Positions 33,660 to 43,657 of a stretch of DNA of 64,000 bases are shown piece by piece. The first letter of the stretch is position 1. Each line of letters begins with the position of its first letter. Where the stretch lies: assembly GCA_002943765.1 (NCBI GenBank), contig PQWQ01000010.1, positions 1,738,501 to 1,802,500 of the forward strand, written 5' to 3'. Made by a program: the position numbers and the translations under genes. The DNA comes from Psoroptes ovis. Its lineage: Eukaryota; Arthropoda; Arachnida; Sarcoptiformes; Psoroptidae. The notes below the pieces were generated by a model. That model ran no database searches. It was not told the origin of the DNA and was given only the letters and a program-made list of their open reading frames with translations.

Positions 33660-35189
33660 ATGAAAATTTCCGTATATTTGATCAAAATTTATTCAAATTT
33701 TTGCAAGTGGCCACAAATTAAGCAACGAGTAAAGAAATTTAAAATTTTCGAAAAAAGAAAATTCAAAAATGTAAAAAAAGAATCCACTATAATCAAAGGA
33801 TTTTTCGAAAATTTGATAAACATCGGCAAAAATCGGAAAAAATCATTTTTGGAATTGATAATGAATGATTTTGAATTATTATGTTTATTATTATTTCGTT
33901 TACGCTTTACATTGAATGATTATCGATGTAAATCAATCAATACAAAGTCATTTCGAACAATATTGCCATCTATTTTAATAACATCGAATACATTCATACT
34001 AATTATAATATTATCGATAATGATGGTATTTCCAGGAAATCATTATTTTATCAATTTGAATTATGTGGCAAATCTTTTCAAAATAAATGATGTTAATCTT
34101 TTAATGATGGCACACATCATTGTCAATATTATTCTTGAATGGTTTTGGCTATTTTGTTTGGATGAAGCGACACACTACTCGAGTAATTATTTGGATTTAA
34201 TAATCAAATTGATTTCATTTAAATCCATATTTATATCGACTAAAAACATGTCCATTAACTATAATGTGAATCAATATAAATATCAGAATCATTGCCTTGA
34301 TTCGGAACCAAATTCAAAGAATAATTTAAACCATAATTATTCGCTCATAAAAATCATATCATCAATCATGTATTTAGACATAGCATTTATGATAGTCGTA
34401 TTCTCTTTTATATTGACCCCAAAATTTTACTTAACTCTTTATATGAATCAAAAAATTAATTTTATTCAATTTATCAATTTCATACCCATTACTTGGACAT
34501 TTTGTTTCAACTTATTGTATATTTCGGGTGAGTTCTTTTTATCTGGCCCTCTATTGTTATTCTTCTTATTATTGTTCATAAATCGTCTGAAATTTTTGAA
34601 ATTTTTAACATCACAATTATTACAATCATCATTCAAAATATCATTAGGCTGCGATTCGAAAATATTTTGGTCAAAATTTCATGAAAATTATATCAAATTA
34701 TATCATGAAATTATGAAGCTTAATAAATCATCAAGTGTTATAATATTGACCCTGGATTTGATAGCGAAAACTTCAATCATATTTTCATGTGTTTTAATGA
34801 GTAGACAGTCAAAATTTTCAACATACAACATATTGATAATTGCATTCATGAATTTCATTTATATTAATATATTTTACATTTATTCATTAATATCAGTATT
34901 ACCACATACAAATAACCGATGTTATCGTAATTTATTTGTTTGGTTGATTAGATTTTTCGATCAAAAATCCAATCAATTACAGCATCAACAAAATGGTCAA
35001 CATCGATATGAATCTAACAATTGTCGACAAACAATACGTTTAAATTTTTTCATACAAACAATGTCGAATAATCGTTTAGGATTTACATGCGGCAATTTAT
35101 TTTTCATAACAAAATATCGATTATTAGAATTAATGTTGATGAATGTACCATTTATATTGATGCTTTATCGATATTCATTGAATTTTTGA
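33660..35189 (+). CDS. CR7: Gr-like 7-TM chemoreceptor with extended N-terminus
   Basis: Single-exon, 509 codons from the first in-frame ATG at 33660. The usual family start (MKSTLIKGF type) aligns to KESTIIKGF at about residue 42, where the Met codon is absent, so the protein carries a basic extension of about 40 residues or starts differently. After that: LIMNDFELLCLLLFRLRF, EWFWLFCL, LMSRQSK, RLGFTCGNLFFITKY and LMLYR, where Arg replaces the usual Gln of the final motif. Seven TMs are predicted. The parent-like relation is to CR9-CR15. The start is uncertain; the frame and family are not. Confidence 0.66.
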   Translation: MKISVYLIKIYSNFCKWPQIKQRVKKFKIFEKRKFKNVKKESTIIKGFFENLINIGKNRKKSFLELIMNDFELLCLLLFRLRFTLNDYRCKSINTKSFRTILPSILITSNTFILIIILSIMMVFPGNHYFINLNYVANLFKINDVNLLMMAHIIVNIILEWFWLFCLDEATHYSSNYLDLIIKLISFKSIFISTKNMSINYNVNQYKYQNHCLDSEPNSKNNLNHNYSLIKIISSIMYLDIAFMIVVFSFILTPKFYLTLYMNQKINFIQFINFIPITWTFCFNLLYISGEFFLSGPLLLFFLLLFINRLKFLKFLTSQLLQSSFKISLGCDSKIFWSKFHENYIKLYHEIMKLNKSSSVIILTLDLIAKTSIIFSCVLMSRQSKFSTYNILIIAFMNFIYINIFYIYSLISVLPHTNNRCYRNLFVWLIRFFDQKSNQLQHQQNGQHRYESNNCRQTIRLNFFIQTMSNNRLGFTCGNLFFITKYRLLELMLMNVPFILMLYRYSLNF

Positions 35190-35810
35190 AAAAAGGATTT
35201 ATACATAAGTACTGTTCAGATGGAATTTAGTGGAAATGTATTTTCTATTTTTATCATATTTTCATATTGATAAATAAAAAATCCCTGATTTTGTTAAAAC
35301 TATTATTGATATTTTTTGATGGTTTTTGCTTTTTGTTAAATTGATCATATTTTCATGATAAAATTGTGCACTAAGCCTTAGATCAACATTTCTTGTGAAT
35401 ATAAAAATGACTGTGGAACAGTGAAGATTTAGGAAAGAAAGGGGTTGGTCGTTTACAATTTTGAAATTGATTTTTTCGAATTTCGTTATTGACAAAGCAT
35501 ATTTTGGTATGTTAATGATAATTTGGAATATTCGAAATATTTTGTTTTTTCTAAAAAATTTAATTTAACGATCAGCATGTCTATGCATTTTTCAATTATC
35601 ATGTTTATGCATGACATAATTCAGTAAATATTTGATAAGTTATGAATCTCGGTTAAAAATCGATTGTAAAATATATGACAAATAAAAGATGAAAAATTCA
35701 TTTTTTAAAATGGAATGAATTCAAATATATTCAAAAATTAAATTTGTTTTTCAGGATTTTGATTCATTCGAATAATGTGATGACATTTTATATGATTCGC
35801 GAAATTCTTT
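35190..35810. other. Intergenic between CR7 and CR8
   Basis: A/T-rich DNA with no supported gene, ending where the 441-bp tandem duplication begins. Confidence 0.5.
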
Positions 35811-36251
35811 TGGTTAATATTAATTTTAAACGTTAGTGGTTAATGTCATGAAATAATTTTAGATATTTTATAAAAATTTAATGGAATAAATACAAAAAAA
35901 AAACGATGAATAAAAAATTAGAAATGAAAATTTAAAAAAAAAAGAAAAATTAGCAATTAAATGATGAAGTCGACATTGATAAAAGGATTTATGCAAAATT
36001 TAAACATCAAAGAAAATCGAGAAAAATCATTATTTGAATTAATTATGAGTGATTTAGAATTATTATGTTTATTAATGTATCGTATTCGATTTACATTGTA
36101 TGATTATCGTTTCAAATTAATTAACATAAAATCATTACAAACAATATTACCATCGATATTCATAACATTTAATAAATTATTATTGATGATAATATCATTG
36201 ATAATGATTGTGTTTCCAGAAAATTATTATTTTATTAATTTGAAATATATA
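35811..36251 (+). repeat. Tandem duplicate, copy 1 (promoter plus 5' coding end)
   Basis: A 441-bp unit starting TGGTTAATATTAATTTTAAA, repeated directly at 36252. It covers about 150 bp of upstream DNA and about the first 97 codons of a receptor. It differs from copy 2 by few substitutions and A-run lengths. Confidence 0.88.
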
Positions 36252-36284
36252 TGGTTAATATTAATTTTAAACGTTAGTGGTTAA
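35961..36284 (+). pseudogene. CR8: truncated receptor 5' fragment
   Basis: 107-codon frame: MMKSTLIKGF, LIMSDLELLCLLMYRIRF and TM1, then at 36252 it runs into the duplicated upstream DNA, adding 11 foreign residues before TAA. It is the partial copy made when the CR9 5' region was duplicated in tandem, not an independent gene. It keeps its own copy of the upstream region, so it may be transcribed and could give a one-TM peptide or a 5' leader to CR9. Confidence 0.85.
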
Positions 36285-36694
36285 TGTCATGAAATAATTT
36301 TAGATATTTTATAAAAATTTAATGGAATAAATACAAAAAAAAAAACGATGAATAAAAAATTAGAAATGAAAATTTAAAAAAAAAAAGAAAAATTATCAAT
36401 GAAATGATGAAGTCAACATTAATAAAAGAATTTATGCAAAATCTAAACATTGAAGCTAATCGAAAAAAATCATTATTTGAATTGATTACGAGTGATACAA
36501 ATATATTATGTTTATTAGTCTTTCGTATTCGATTTACATTGTATGATTATCGTTACAAATTAATTAACATAAAATCATTACAAACAATATTACCATCGAT
36601 ATTCATAACATTTAATAAATTATTATTGATGATAATATCATTGATAATGATTGTGTTTCCAGAAAATCATTATTTTATTAATTTGAAATATATT
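36252..36694 (+). repeat. Tandem duplicate, copy 2
   Basis: Second copy of the 441-bp unit. It is continuous with the rest of CR9, so this copy lies at the original gene position. Confidence 0.88.
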
Positions 36695-37801
36695 GAACAA
36701 ATGCTTGGAACAGATAATGTTGATCTATCATTGTTGGCTTTCATTATTGTGAATATGATTCTAGAATGGTTTTGGTTATTTTGTCTGAATGAAGTCATAC
36801 ATTATTCATGCAATTATTTAGATTTATTGGTCACATTATTATCATCTGAAGCATCAATGATTTTACCACCACGAACAATAGTGGCAGATTATCATCAAAA
36901 TCAATATAAATATCGCTATCTTCGCTTAAATTTGGAATTGAGAGATTATCTTATAAATGTTTATTCATTGTTTAAATTCATATCAACGATTATTTATATG
37001 AATGTATTATTGGTGGCATCAATACTGTTATTCATTTTTTCCCCAACATATTTTTTCAACTTATATATGAGTGGAAAGATTAATCTTATCAAATTCATAA
37101 ATTTGGCACCAATTTCGTGGACTTTATCATTCAATTTTTTGTACATTTCTGCACAATTTCTATTATCTGGCTCACTTTTATTATTCTTATTATTATTATT
37201 TCTGAAAAAACTCAAACGTATAAAATTTTTGACAATCAAATTGCTGAAATTATCTTTTAGTGCATCACTAGAATGTCAATTGAGAATATTTTGGTTGAAA
37301 TTTCATAGAAATTATATTAAATTGTATCATGAAATGAGTATGCTTAATAAATCATCAAAAGCATCAATATTGGCAATACAATTGATTTCGCAAACTTTGA
37401 TTATATTTTCTTGTGTATTATTGAGCAGGCAATCGAAACCGTCACTGTACAATGTATTCATAATAACATTCATGAATTTTATATATATTTGCATATCTTC
37501 AATTTGTTTATTAATATCGAAAATACCGCATAATAATGAACAATGTTATCGCAATTTGCTTCAATGGTCAATGAAGTTTTTTCATCAAAAATCAAATCAC
37601 AAACAACATCGAAAATTTCTCTATCGATCATTTTATTGCAATCAAATTTTACGAATAAATTTATTCCTACAAACAATGTCTAATAATCGTTTAGGATTCA
37701 CATGTGGCCATTTATTTTACATTACAAAATATCGATTGGTAGAATTAACGCTGATGAACATACCGTTCATATTGATCCTCTATCAACGCGTGTCAAAATG
37801 A
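36404..37801 (+). CDS. CR9: Gr-like 7-TM chemoreceptor
   Basis: Single-exon, 465 codons, starting MMKSTLIKEF. Family motifs: ILCLLVFRIRFTLYDY, EWFWLFCL, LLSRQSK, RLGFTCGHLFYITKY and a final TM with LILYQ. Seven TMs predicted. Its 5' 97 codons and upstream DNA are duplicated just upstream (CR8), but the copies have drifted mostly in the first 40 codons. The C-terminal coding region is the closest match in the window to relic CR12. No stops or shifts. Confidence 0.68.
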   Translation: MMKSTLIKEFMQNLNIEANRKKSLFELITSDTNILCLLVFRIRFTLYDYRYKLINIKSLQTILPSIFITFNKLLLMIISLIMIVFPENHYFINLKYIEQMLGTDNVDLSLLAFIIVNMILEWFWLFCLNEVIHYSCNYLDLLVTLLSSEASMILPPRTIVADYHQNQYKYRYLRLNLELRDYLINVYSLFKFISTIIYMNVLLVASILLFIFSPTYFFNLYMSGKINLIKFINLAPISWTLSFNFLYISAQFLLSGSLLLFLLLLFLKKLKRIKFLTIKLLKLSFSASLECQLRIFWLKFHRNYIKLYHEMSMLNKSSKASILAIQLISQTLIIFSCVLLSRQSKPSLYNVFIITFMNFIYICISSICLLISKIPHNNEQCYRNLLQWSMKFFHQKSNHKQHRKFLYRSFYCNQILRINLFLQTMSNNRLGFTCGHLFYITKYRLVELTLMNIPFILILYQRVSK

Positions 37802-37915
37802 TTAGAAATAATTTTCGCATCATTAAACTAATATTGGTAATCAAATTCCTTTGCATTTCTTGATCCCAAATTCAATATTCAAAACTCAATTTTCACTTTA
37901 ACCGTTTCTTTTCTT

Positions 37916-38162
37916 TTTCTTATTTTTGTTCATGAAACGCCTTAGACCAATCATTCTCAACCAGTGTTACGCGGCAATAGCTTTCATGAATTTCGTATGC
38001 ACTGTTGGGAGGTGAACCCTATCGGGGCAAGAAATAGACTGTTAGGTGTCAATAGCCACCTCATATGTAAACGGTGTACACTCCAGCCATCTAGTCATAT
38101 GTTCACTATGATCTTATGCATGCAACATTCATTTATATATCTTGCATCTATCTATTAATATC
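37916..38162 (+). pseudogene. CR10 5' remnants, upstream of the retrotransposon
   Basis: Patches of receptor sequence survive: a TM4-end piece ending CATGAAACGCCTTAGA (compare CR15 near 51590), ATAGCTTTCATGAATTTCG at about 37977 (CR15 near 51853), and the TM6 piece ATTTATATATCTTGCATCTA at about 38131. Between them lie foreign GC-richer stretches, including CATTCTCAACCAGTGTT at about 37952, shared with the pogo-like fragment. So an earlier DNA transposon had already damaged this gene before the R1/I-type element landed. Confidence 0.7.
38149..38162 (+). repeat. Target-site duplication, left copy
   Basis: TATCTATTAATATC, repeated exactly at 42918-42931, bounding the non-LTR element. The first three bases overlap the TTA tail pattern, so the true length is 11 to 14 bp. 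Confidence 0.85.
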
Positions 38163-38377
38163 ATTCCTCTTCTGGCTTTCAATGAGAGAAGACGTCCCCA
38201 AAAAAAATATTTTTTTAGTGAAAGTGAAAATCTTCGTTCGTTTTATTATCAAAATCTTATTATTTGATCGATATTTTGACATTAACCTCTGATTGTGAAA
38301 TCGACTTAATTGTGCTTTAAATTAACTAATTGTCTCTGAATAACTGAAAATCTTTTTAATTACCCAAATTGATATCA

Positions 38378-39721
38378 ATGGGCAATAGGAAAAGGAAAGG
38401 TCTCAGCGCCTCCCAAAACCCTACCCCAACTGATCAAACGGTGTACTACACATCGGATTCAGAAATGGATGCTAACGATCCCAAATCATCCGAAAATATG
38501 ATTGATCATTACATAATCAAACCAATTCTAATTTACAATCTGAATTATGAAGAATGTAAAGATCTTGTAGACGCCTGTTGCTGCGTTAACAAGAAATCCT
38601 TCTCAAAATATCAAGAGATAATCAAAATGGCCAATGGCCATATGAATGATTTGAGAAATGTCGAAAGATCCAATAATTATGAAAAAAATCAAGGCGAAAT
38701 CATCGGAAAATTAAATGAAATCCAAAATCAAATATCCAATCCAAATCCTCAACCGACCTACAGTGACATAGTAAACAAAAATAATACAAGCCATTACTCA
38801 CCTATGCCACTACCTACTCAAAGGTCACCTGAGTTCACACTAATGATAAAGGCAAACGATGGCGCTAACATCAACGATATCTCCGATAATGTCAAAAAAG
38901 CCATCAGTGAAACAAGGAAAATAAAACCCAATTTAAAGGTTAACAAAATAATTAAGAATCAAAAAGGAAACATCCTCAAGGTGCCATCAACATCAGATCT
39001 GAACACACTATTGGACTTCTTTAAAGAATACGATGCCATCAATCAAACAGCCACAGTCTATGTTCCATCAAAACTGCAACCTAACATAGTCTTACGCAAG
39101 GTCAATAAAATGACCAACTCTGCAGACCTTCCACGTATTCTTTGTTCCGTCAATGAACAATTGGCGGGATTAGAGAGGGAGATTATTCATAAATTCGATT
39201 ATAAATCCAATCTATATCATCGTGACATAGTGCTTCAAGTGTCACCAAAGGTCTATCAGATGATAAAAGGTCTGAAATACCTATATACCGACATTGAAGC
39301 AGTAACATTTTACAATAAAATTCTAGTTCGACAGTGTAAATACTGCTTCCAATTCGCTACACACATTTCAGCTCAATGCCCGATCAAGAATAATCCCATT
39401 TGTGCTGACTGCGGTACACAAGGCCCGCACGAATGCCAAAAAATCAACAGATGCCACAACTGCGCCCATCATTATAAAAATAATGCTTCAACTGAACGTT
39501 TGAAACACAAACCAAACAGTGATAAATGTCCACTCTACAAACGACAAATTGATAGGACCTCACAACGCACTGCATTCGAACCATCACCAGCCTCAATCAA
39601 TACTGTCAATCATACGCATCTAACAACTACAATAGAGGTGGAAATGCACGAATCAACCACAAACTCAACTTCAGCTTCTTCTAGATCTTACTCTTCAAAC
39701 TCTCATGGATCACAAAATTAA
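38378..39721 (+). CDS. Retrotransposon ORF1 (gag-like, CCHC zinc knuckles)
   Basis: 447 codons from ATGGGCAATAGG. A basic N-terminus (NRKRK), then an extended middle region. Near residues 320-385 there are three Cys/His clusters: CKYCFQFATHISAQC, CADCGTQGPHEC and CHNCAHH followed later by CP. This arrangement is standard for ORF1 of R1/I-type elements. The protein binds element RNA and forms the particle. A Ser-rich tail ends the frame. Its stop lies 17 nt inside ORF2, in a different frame, so ORF2 is probably made by re-initiation or frameshifting. Confidence 0.85.
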   Translation: MGNRKRKGLSASQNPTPTDQTVYYTSDSEMDANDPKSSENMIDHYIIKPILIYNLNYEECKDLVDACCCVNKKSFSKYQEIIKMANGHMNDLRNVERSNNYEKNQGEIIGKLNEIQNQISNPNPQPTYSDIVNKNNTSHYSPMPLPTQRSPEFTLMIKANDGANINDISDNVKKAISETRKIKPNLKVNKIIKNQKGNILKVPSTSDLNTLLDFFKEYDAINQTATVYVPSKLQPNIVLRKVNKMTNSADLPRILCSVNEQLAGLEREIIHKFDYKSNLYHRDIVLQVSPKVYQMIKGLKYLYTDIEAVTFYNKILVRQCKYCFQFATHISAQCPIKNNPICADCGTQGPHECQKINRCHNCAHHYKNNASTERLKHKPNSDKCPLYKRQIDRTSQRTAFEPSPASINTVNHTHLTTTIEVEMHESTTNSTSASSRSYSSNSHGSQN

Positions 39722-42692
39722 AGTTATTCAACAAAACCTCAGGAAAAGTCCTTCCGCCTCCGTAGAAATTAGACTTCATGCTACAAAACACAACATAGAT
39801 ATCATCGCGTTACAAGAATTATACATCAGCAACAACAGAATCCCATTCGGATTGACAGCCAGATACTTTCATAATCCGATAACCAATCCAAGAAAAACAT
39901 ACACAGCAATTGTAGTTCTTAACAAATCACTTGTGATTAATATGATTGAACAATTCTGTAACGACTTTGCCACCACCATTTCTATCCAAACTAAATCATC
40001 CTTCATTATCTTCGTAAATATGTACATTCTCCCAAACACCTTCTGTGATAATCATAAAGATTTCTTCAAAGATCTCCTTGACAAATATTCCAACACACCC
40101 ATCATCATTTGTGGTGACATGAATGCACGTCATCAATATTGGCATGATCAATTACGAAATTCTAATGGATATCAACTCAAATCTGTGATAACCGAAAAAG
40201 AATTGATCATACATAACAACAAACAAAAAACTTGCAGACAAGCAAGCATCATCGATCTGACTATAACCAATCTACCAGCATACAACATGATTCGCAACTG
40301 GTCCATTTCCAGGTACACTTCACTCTCGGATCATGAAACAATATCATTCGATATTACCACATTAAACGATAAATTTGTAAAACATCATATCAATTCAACT
40401 TGGAAATTCATCGAAACCAACCAACAAGAATTTGTCAACAACATCGACTTGAATAGTCTAACTTCATTAAATGATAGTATACTAAACTGCACTTCAACCA
40501 GTGATATTGATCAAATCATCCACAAATTCCATAAAATACTTATTGAGGCTGCATACCGCACATATCCGACACGTTACACATCTTCACACCCGACAAAATT
40601 CTCGTGGTGGAATAAAGACCTTGAAAATCAAAAGCAACATTTCCATCATATTAAAAATATGTACTACAGGAATAATTCCACTATCAGCCACAGTGAATAC
40701 TGTCGAGCAAGAAATGAATATGTCCAAAAGTTACGCAATGCTAAACGCGAAAGTTTTCGTACATTTCTCGAAGAAACACACACTAAAAGCTGCTATGGTA
40801 ACACATATAAATTACTCAAAATGATGTCATCTAAATCTGACAACAGAATAAAAATCATCGATGATACACCAGTTCAGTCTAAGACCTTAGTTATGTACGA
40901 CATAATGAATAGACTTTTCCCCGATGATTCTACGGACAATGACAATGTTGAGTCCAGAACCATCCGAAACTCGACTCCTTCATACAATAATAATGAAACA
41001 ATTATTTTCACAATCGAAGAAATACAGCAACTAATAAACAATCTCAACATCAAAAAAACACCGGGATCAGATTTTATCACGAATAATATGATCAAAATAT
41101 CTGCACATCTGACCACTCCGATATTACGATCGATTTTCAATAAATGTGTACAACTGAGTTATTTCCCTGACATCTGGAAGCAAGCGACAGTTAGAATTAT
41201 ACCAAAGCCTAACAAATCTGATTACAACAACATCAAAAACTACCGACCGGTCTGCTTACTTTCCAACCTAGCCAAAATATTTGAGAAACTCTTAAACAAC
41301 AGAATCAACAACCATTTCGAGAATTTCAGACACCCCGACCAACATGGGTTTACGAAAGGCAAATCGACCATATCCGCTCTCAAAGAGATATGCGACACTG
41401 CAACATCTAAAAAAGCCATTTACAAAACTGCGATCATCACCATCGACATCGCTTCAGCATTCGACAAAGCTTGGTGGCCAGCCATCATCAACAACTTAGA
41501 CAAATATAATATCCCATCAGCTTTAATCAAAATTATTGAATCATATTTCAGCAATAGATTCGTGAAATTCGATTATGGCGATCATTCAATTTGGAAAAAA
41601 TTGACCAATGGTTGTCCACAGGGAGGAGCAATGTCTCCTTCACTATGGAATGTTTTGATAAATGATCTACTGATCAATTATAACATACCATCATCAAAAG
41701 TAATTGCTTTTGCTGATGACATCACCATAGTTTGCTGGGCAAACACTATTGGAAACCTAAAAGAAAAAATTAGCGATACGATAAACCATATAGAGAAGTG
41801 GTGTGAGAACATTAAATTAAACATCAACCATGATAAAACCAACATCTTATACCTGTTCAATGGTATAAAACCAGACATTACTATCCATCCATCCACCACT
41901 ATCCAACCGTCAAACCAAATCAAAATCCTCGGAATCACCATCAAAAATCATCGGCACAGAAACAAGTTGGATTTTGCAGCTCACATCGATAACACTCTCA
42001 ACAAAATTCATCGCATTACCAACATCATGTTTGCGTTAATCGCAAACACCTGGGGGTTAAGCTGCATGAAAAGAATTAATCTTTTCAAAGGTATGATCCG
42101 TCCAGCGATGATGTATGGATACCAAATTTGGGGCAATAAAATTCCTGAAAAAGCGATGAAAAAACTTAACACATCCCAGCACAAAATTCTGGTCAAGTCC
42201 TTGCAGGCCTATACTTCTGTGTCAGATGACATAGTTTGTACGGTCGCAGGAATTGTTAAAATCCAAGACTACGTGCAAATCCGCCTTTCATCAGATGCTA
42301 TTGAAGACATGGCGATCAAAAAATATATTAGAACGGCTGGAGAAACCAGATGCATACAAAGATATCATGCTGACTGTAATTCCAACTTTAAAAAATTTTT
42401 CCCTCAACTGCCGATACCGAAATTTTTTCGCCCAACGTTTCACAACATGCAATTCATCAGTGGGCATGGTAATTTCGCAGGATACTTATATCGTAGGAAT
42501 TTAAAAGATTCACCTCTGTGTAGCTGTGGTCATCCTCTCCAAGATCCCGAACACGTTCTACTTGAATGCGAATTCTACGATCTAGCTACCCGAAGTTTCG
42601 CTAATTTAAGTGAGATGACGGCCGGCAGATCAAAGTTTCATGCCTTCAACGAAGCGTGTAGGGAGTACTGGAGACGATCACAACACATGTGA
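39705..42692 (+). CDS. Retrotransposon ORF2 (endonuclease and reverse transcriptase)
   Basis: 995 codons. N-terminal apurinic-type endonuclease: IQQN, ALQELY, GDMNARHQYW and LSDHE. Reverse transcriptase in the middle: NYRPVCLLS, QHGFTKGKST, IDIASAFDKAWW (first catalytic Asp at residue 581), GCPQGGAMSPSLWN and FADD at 669-672. The C-terminal part has a Cys/His cluster (CSCGHPLQDPEHVLLEC), usual in this group. No RNase H motif was recognised. The enzyme nicks target DNA and copies the element RNA in place (target-primed reverse transcription). No internal stop, so the copy may be functional. Confidence 0.92.
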   Translation: MDHKIKVIQQNLRKSPSASVEIRLHATKHNIDIIALQELYISNNRIPFGLTARYFHNPITNPRKTYTAIVVLNKSLVINMIEQFCNDFATTISIQTKSSFIIFVNMYILPNTFCDNHKDFFKDLLDKYSNTPIIICGDMNARHQYWHDQLRNSNGYQLKSVITEKELIIHNNKQKTCRQASIIDLTITNLPAYNMIRNWSISRYTSLSDHETISFDITTLNDKFVKHHINSTWKFIETNQQEFVNNIDLNSLTSLNDSILNCTSTSDIDQIIHKFHKILIEAAYRTYPTRYTSSHPTKFSWWNKDLENQKQHFHHIKNMYYRNNSTISHSEYCRARNEYVQKLRNAKRESFRTFLEETHTKSCYGNTYKLLKMMSSKSDNRIKIIDDTPVQSKTLVMYDIMNRLFPDDSTDNDNVESRTIRNSTPSYNNNETIIFTIEEIQQLINNLNIKKTPGSDFITNNMIKISAHLTTPILRSIFNKCVQLSYFPDIWKQATVRIIPKPNKSDYNNIKNYRPVCLLSNLAKIFEKLLNNRINNHFENFRHPDQHGFTKGKSTISALKEICDTATSKKAIYKTAIITIDIASAFDKAWWPAIINNLDKYNIPSALIKIIESYFSNRFVKFDYGDHSIWKKLTNGCPQGGAMSPSLWNVLINDLLINYNIPSSKVIAFADDITIVCWANTIGNLKEKISDTINHIEKWCENIKLNINHDKTNILYLFNGIKPDITIHPSTTIQPSNQIKILGITIKNHRHRNKLDFAAHIDNTLNKIHRITNIMFALIANTWGLSCMKRINLFKGMIRPAMMYGYQIWGNKIPEKAMKKLNTSQHKILVKSLQAYTSVSDDIVCTVAGIVKIQDYVQIRLSSDAIEDMAIKKYIRTAGETRCIQRYHADCNSNFKKFFPQLPIPKFFRPTFHNMQFISGHGNFAGYLYRRNLKDSPLCSCGHPLQDPEHVLLECEFYDLATRSFANLSEMTAGRSKFHAFNEACREYWRRSQHM

Positions 42693-42917
42693 ACCACCAT
42701 ATTTCATCTTTTCACCTGTACATAATCATCCTCATAAATTTCACACATTCCACAGTTCATACACACACACACTTTCATTATATATTTTATTTTAATTTCA
42801 CAATTTTCTTATTTCCATTTTATTTTATTGAGTAACCATTTAAATATATCATATTCAAGAGGTGCAAATGCTTGAGCAGCGCACCGAGCAATAAAGATTT
42901 ATTATTATTATTATTAT

Positions 42918-43210
42918 TATCTATTAATATCGAGAATTGCGCAATCAAATGGTTAATCGAGTTTTTCCACAATAAATCGAATCAACGACAACAGCAGCCA
43001 GAATATAGTCGCCGATCAATTTATTGTCATCAAAAATTACGTTTAAACTTATTCATACAAACAATGTCCAGTAATCGTATAGGTTTACCTGTGGTCATTT
43101 ATTTTTCATGACTAAATACCAATTAGCACACTTAATATTGATGAACATACCATTCATATTGATGCTTTATCAATGTGAGTTGAATTCCAGAATGATTTTG
43201 AAATCATGAT
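42918..43210 (+). pseudogene. CR10 3' remnant, downstream of the retrotransposon
   Basis: It starts with the right copy of the target duplication (42918-42931) and continues as the C-terminal end of a receptor close to CR15: KWLIEFFHNKSNQ, YCHQKLRLNLFIQTMSSN, then a lost T turns GFTCG into a frameshift at about 43084. Another deletion of about 27 nt lies just after the target site. It joins in order to the pieces at 37916-38162, so the receptor was already broken or broke soon after the insertion. Confidence 0.82.
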
Positions 43211-43657
43211 ACTAATATTGAGAAACGTCATAATAATCAGATTTGAAAGATTTCATTCCATGTAATTTTTTTCTTGCTAAACTCGTCTGAAATTTGTTTA
43301 TGATTGTGTTATTGTTTCGATTATGATATATGGTGCAACGCTTCAGCGAACAATCGAATCGCTGAAAATTGTTTGTTGAAAGAATAAAAACAAGTAATAA
43401 CTAGGAAAAAAGGAACAGAGAAATAGTCACTAAAAATTAATTCTTGACAAATAAATCATTAATTTTTCCTTGAAATTTTTTGATGAAAATCGTACGATAA
43501 TGACAATTTGGGAGATTCTCGTGAAACGAATTCGTTTTTTATATTTCACTTCATTTGAATAATGATTTTATTTGATCGACACTATTTTTATTCAATTTAA
43601 TTTGGTTTGTTTTAAAGTGGAAAAAAATTCTAAAATAATTCATTCTAATTCCTTCCA
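43211..43657. other. Intergenic before CR11
   Basis: A/T-rich flank. Parts resemble the upstream regions of CR13 and CR14 (for example CTTGAAATTTTTTGATGAAA and GATTTTATTTGAT), so it belongs to their duplicated upstream block and likely holds the promoter. Confidence 0.5.

Larger units (their letters stand above)
38163..42917 (+). mobile_element. Complete R1/I-type non-LTR retrotransposon
   Basis: About 4.75 kb between 14-bp direct repeats. A 5' UTR of about 215 bp, ORF1 (38378-39721), ORF2 (39705-42692), then a 225-bp 3' UTR ending GCAATAAAGATT and a (TTA)n tail. Both ORFs are uninterrupted and are visibly less A/T-rich and use different codons from the surrounding genes. It lies in the same orientation as the receptor gene it interrupts. 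The intact state points to a recent insertion, and the copy could still be active. The clade call (R1-like) rests on the AFDKAWWPAI motif and on an apurinic-type endonuclease with no evident RNase H. Confidence 0.88.

Noticed and set aside
40501..40824. 107-codon ORF inside the retrotransposon
   Set aside because: Shadow frame of ORF2, which has clear catalytic motifs.
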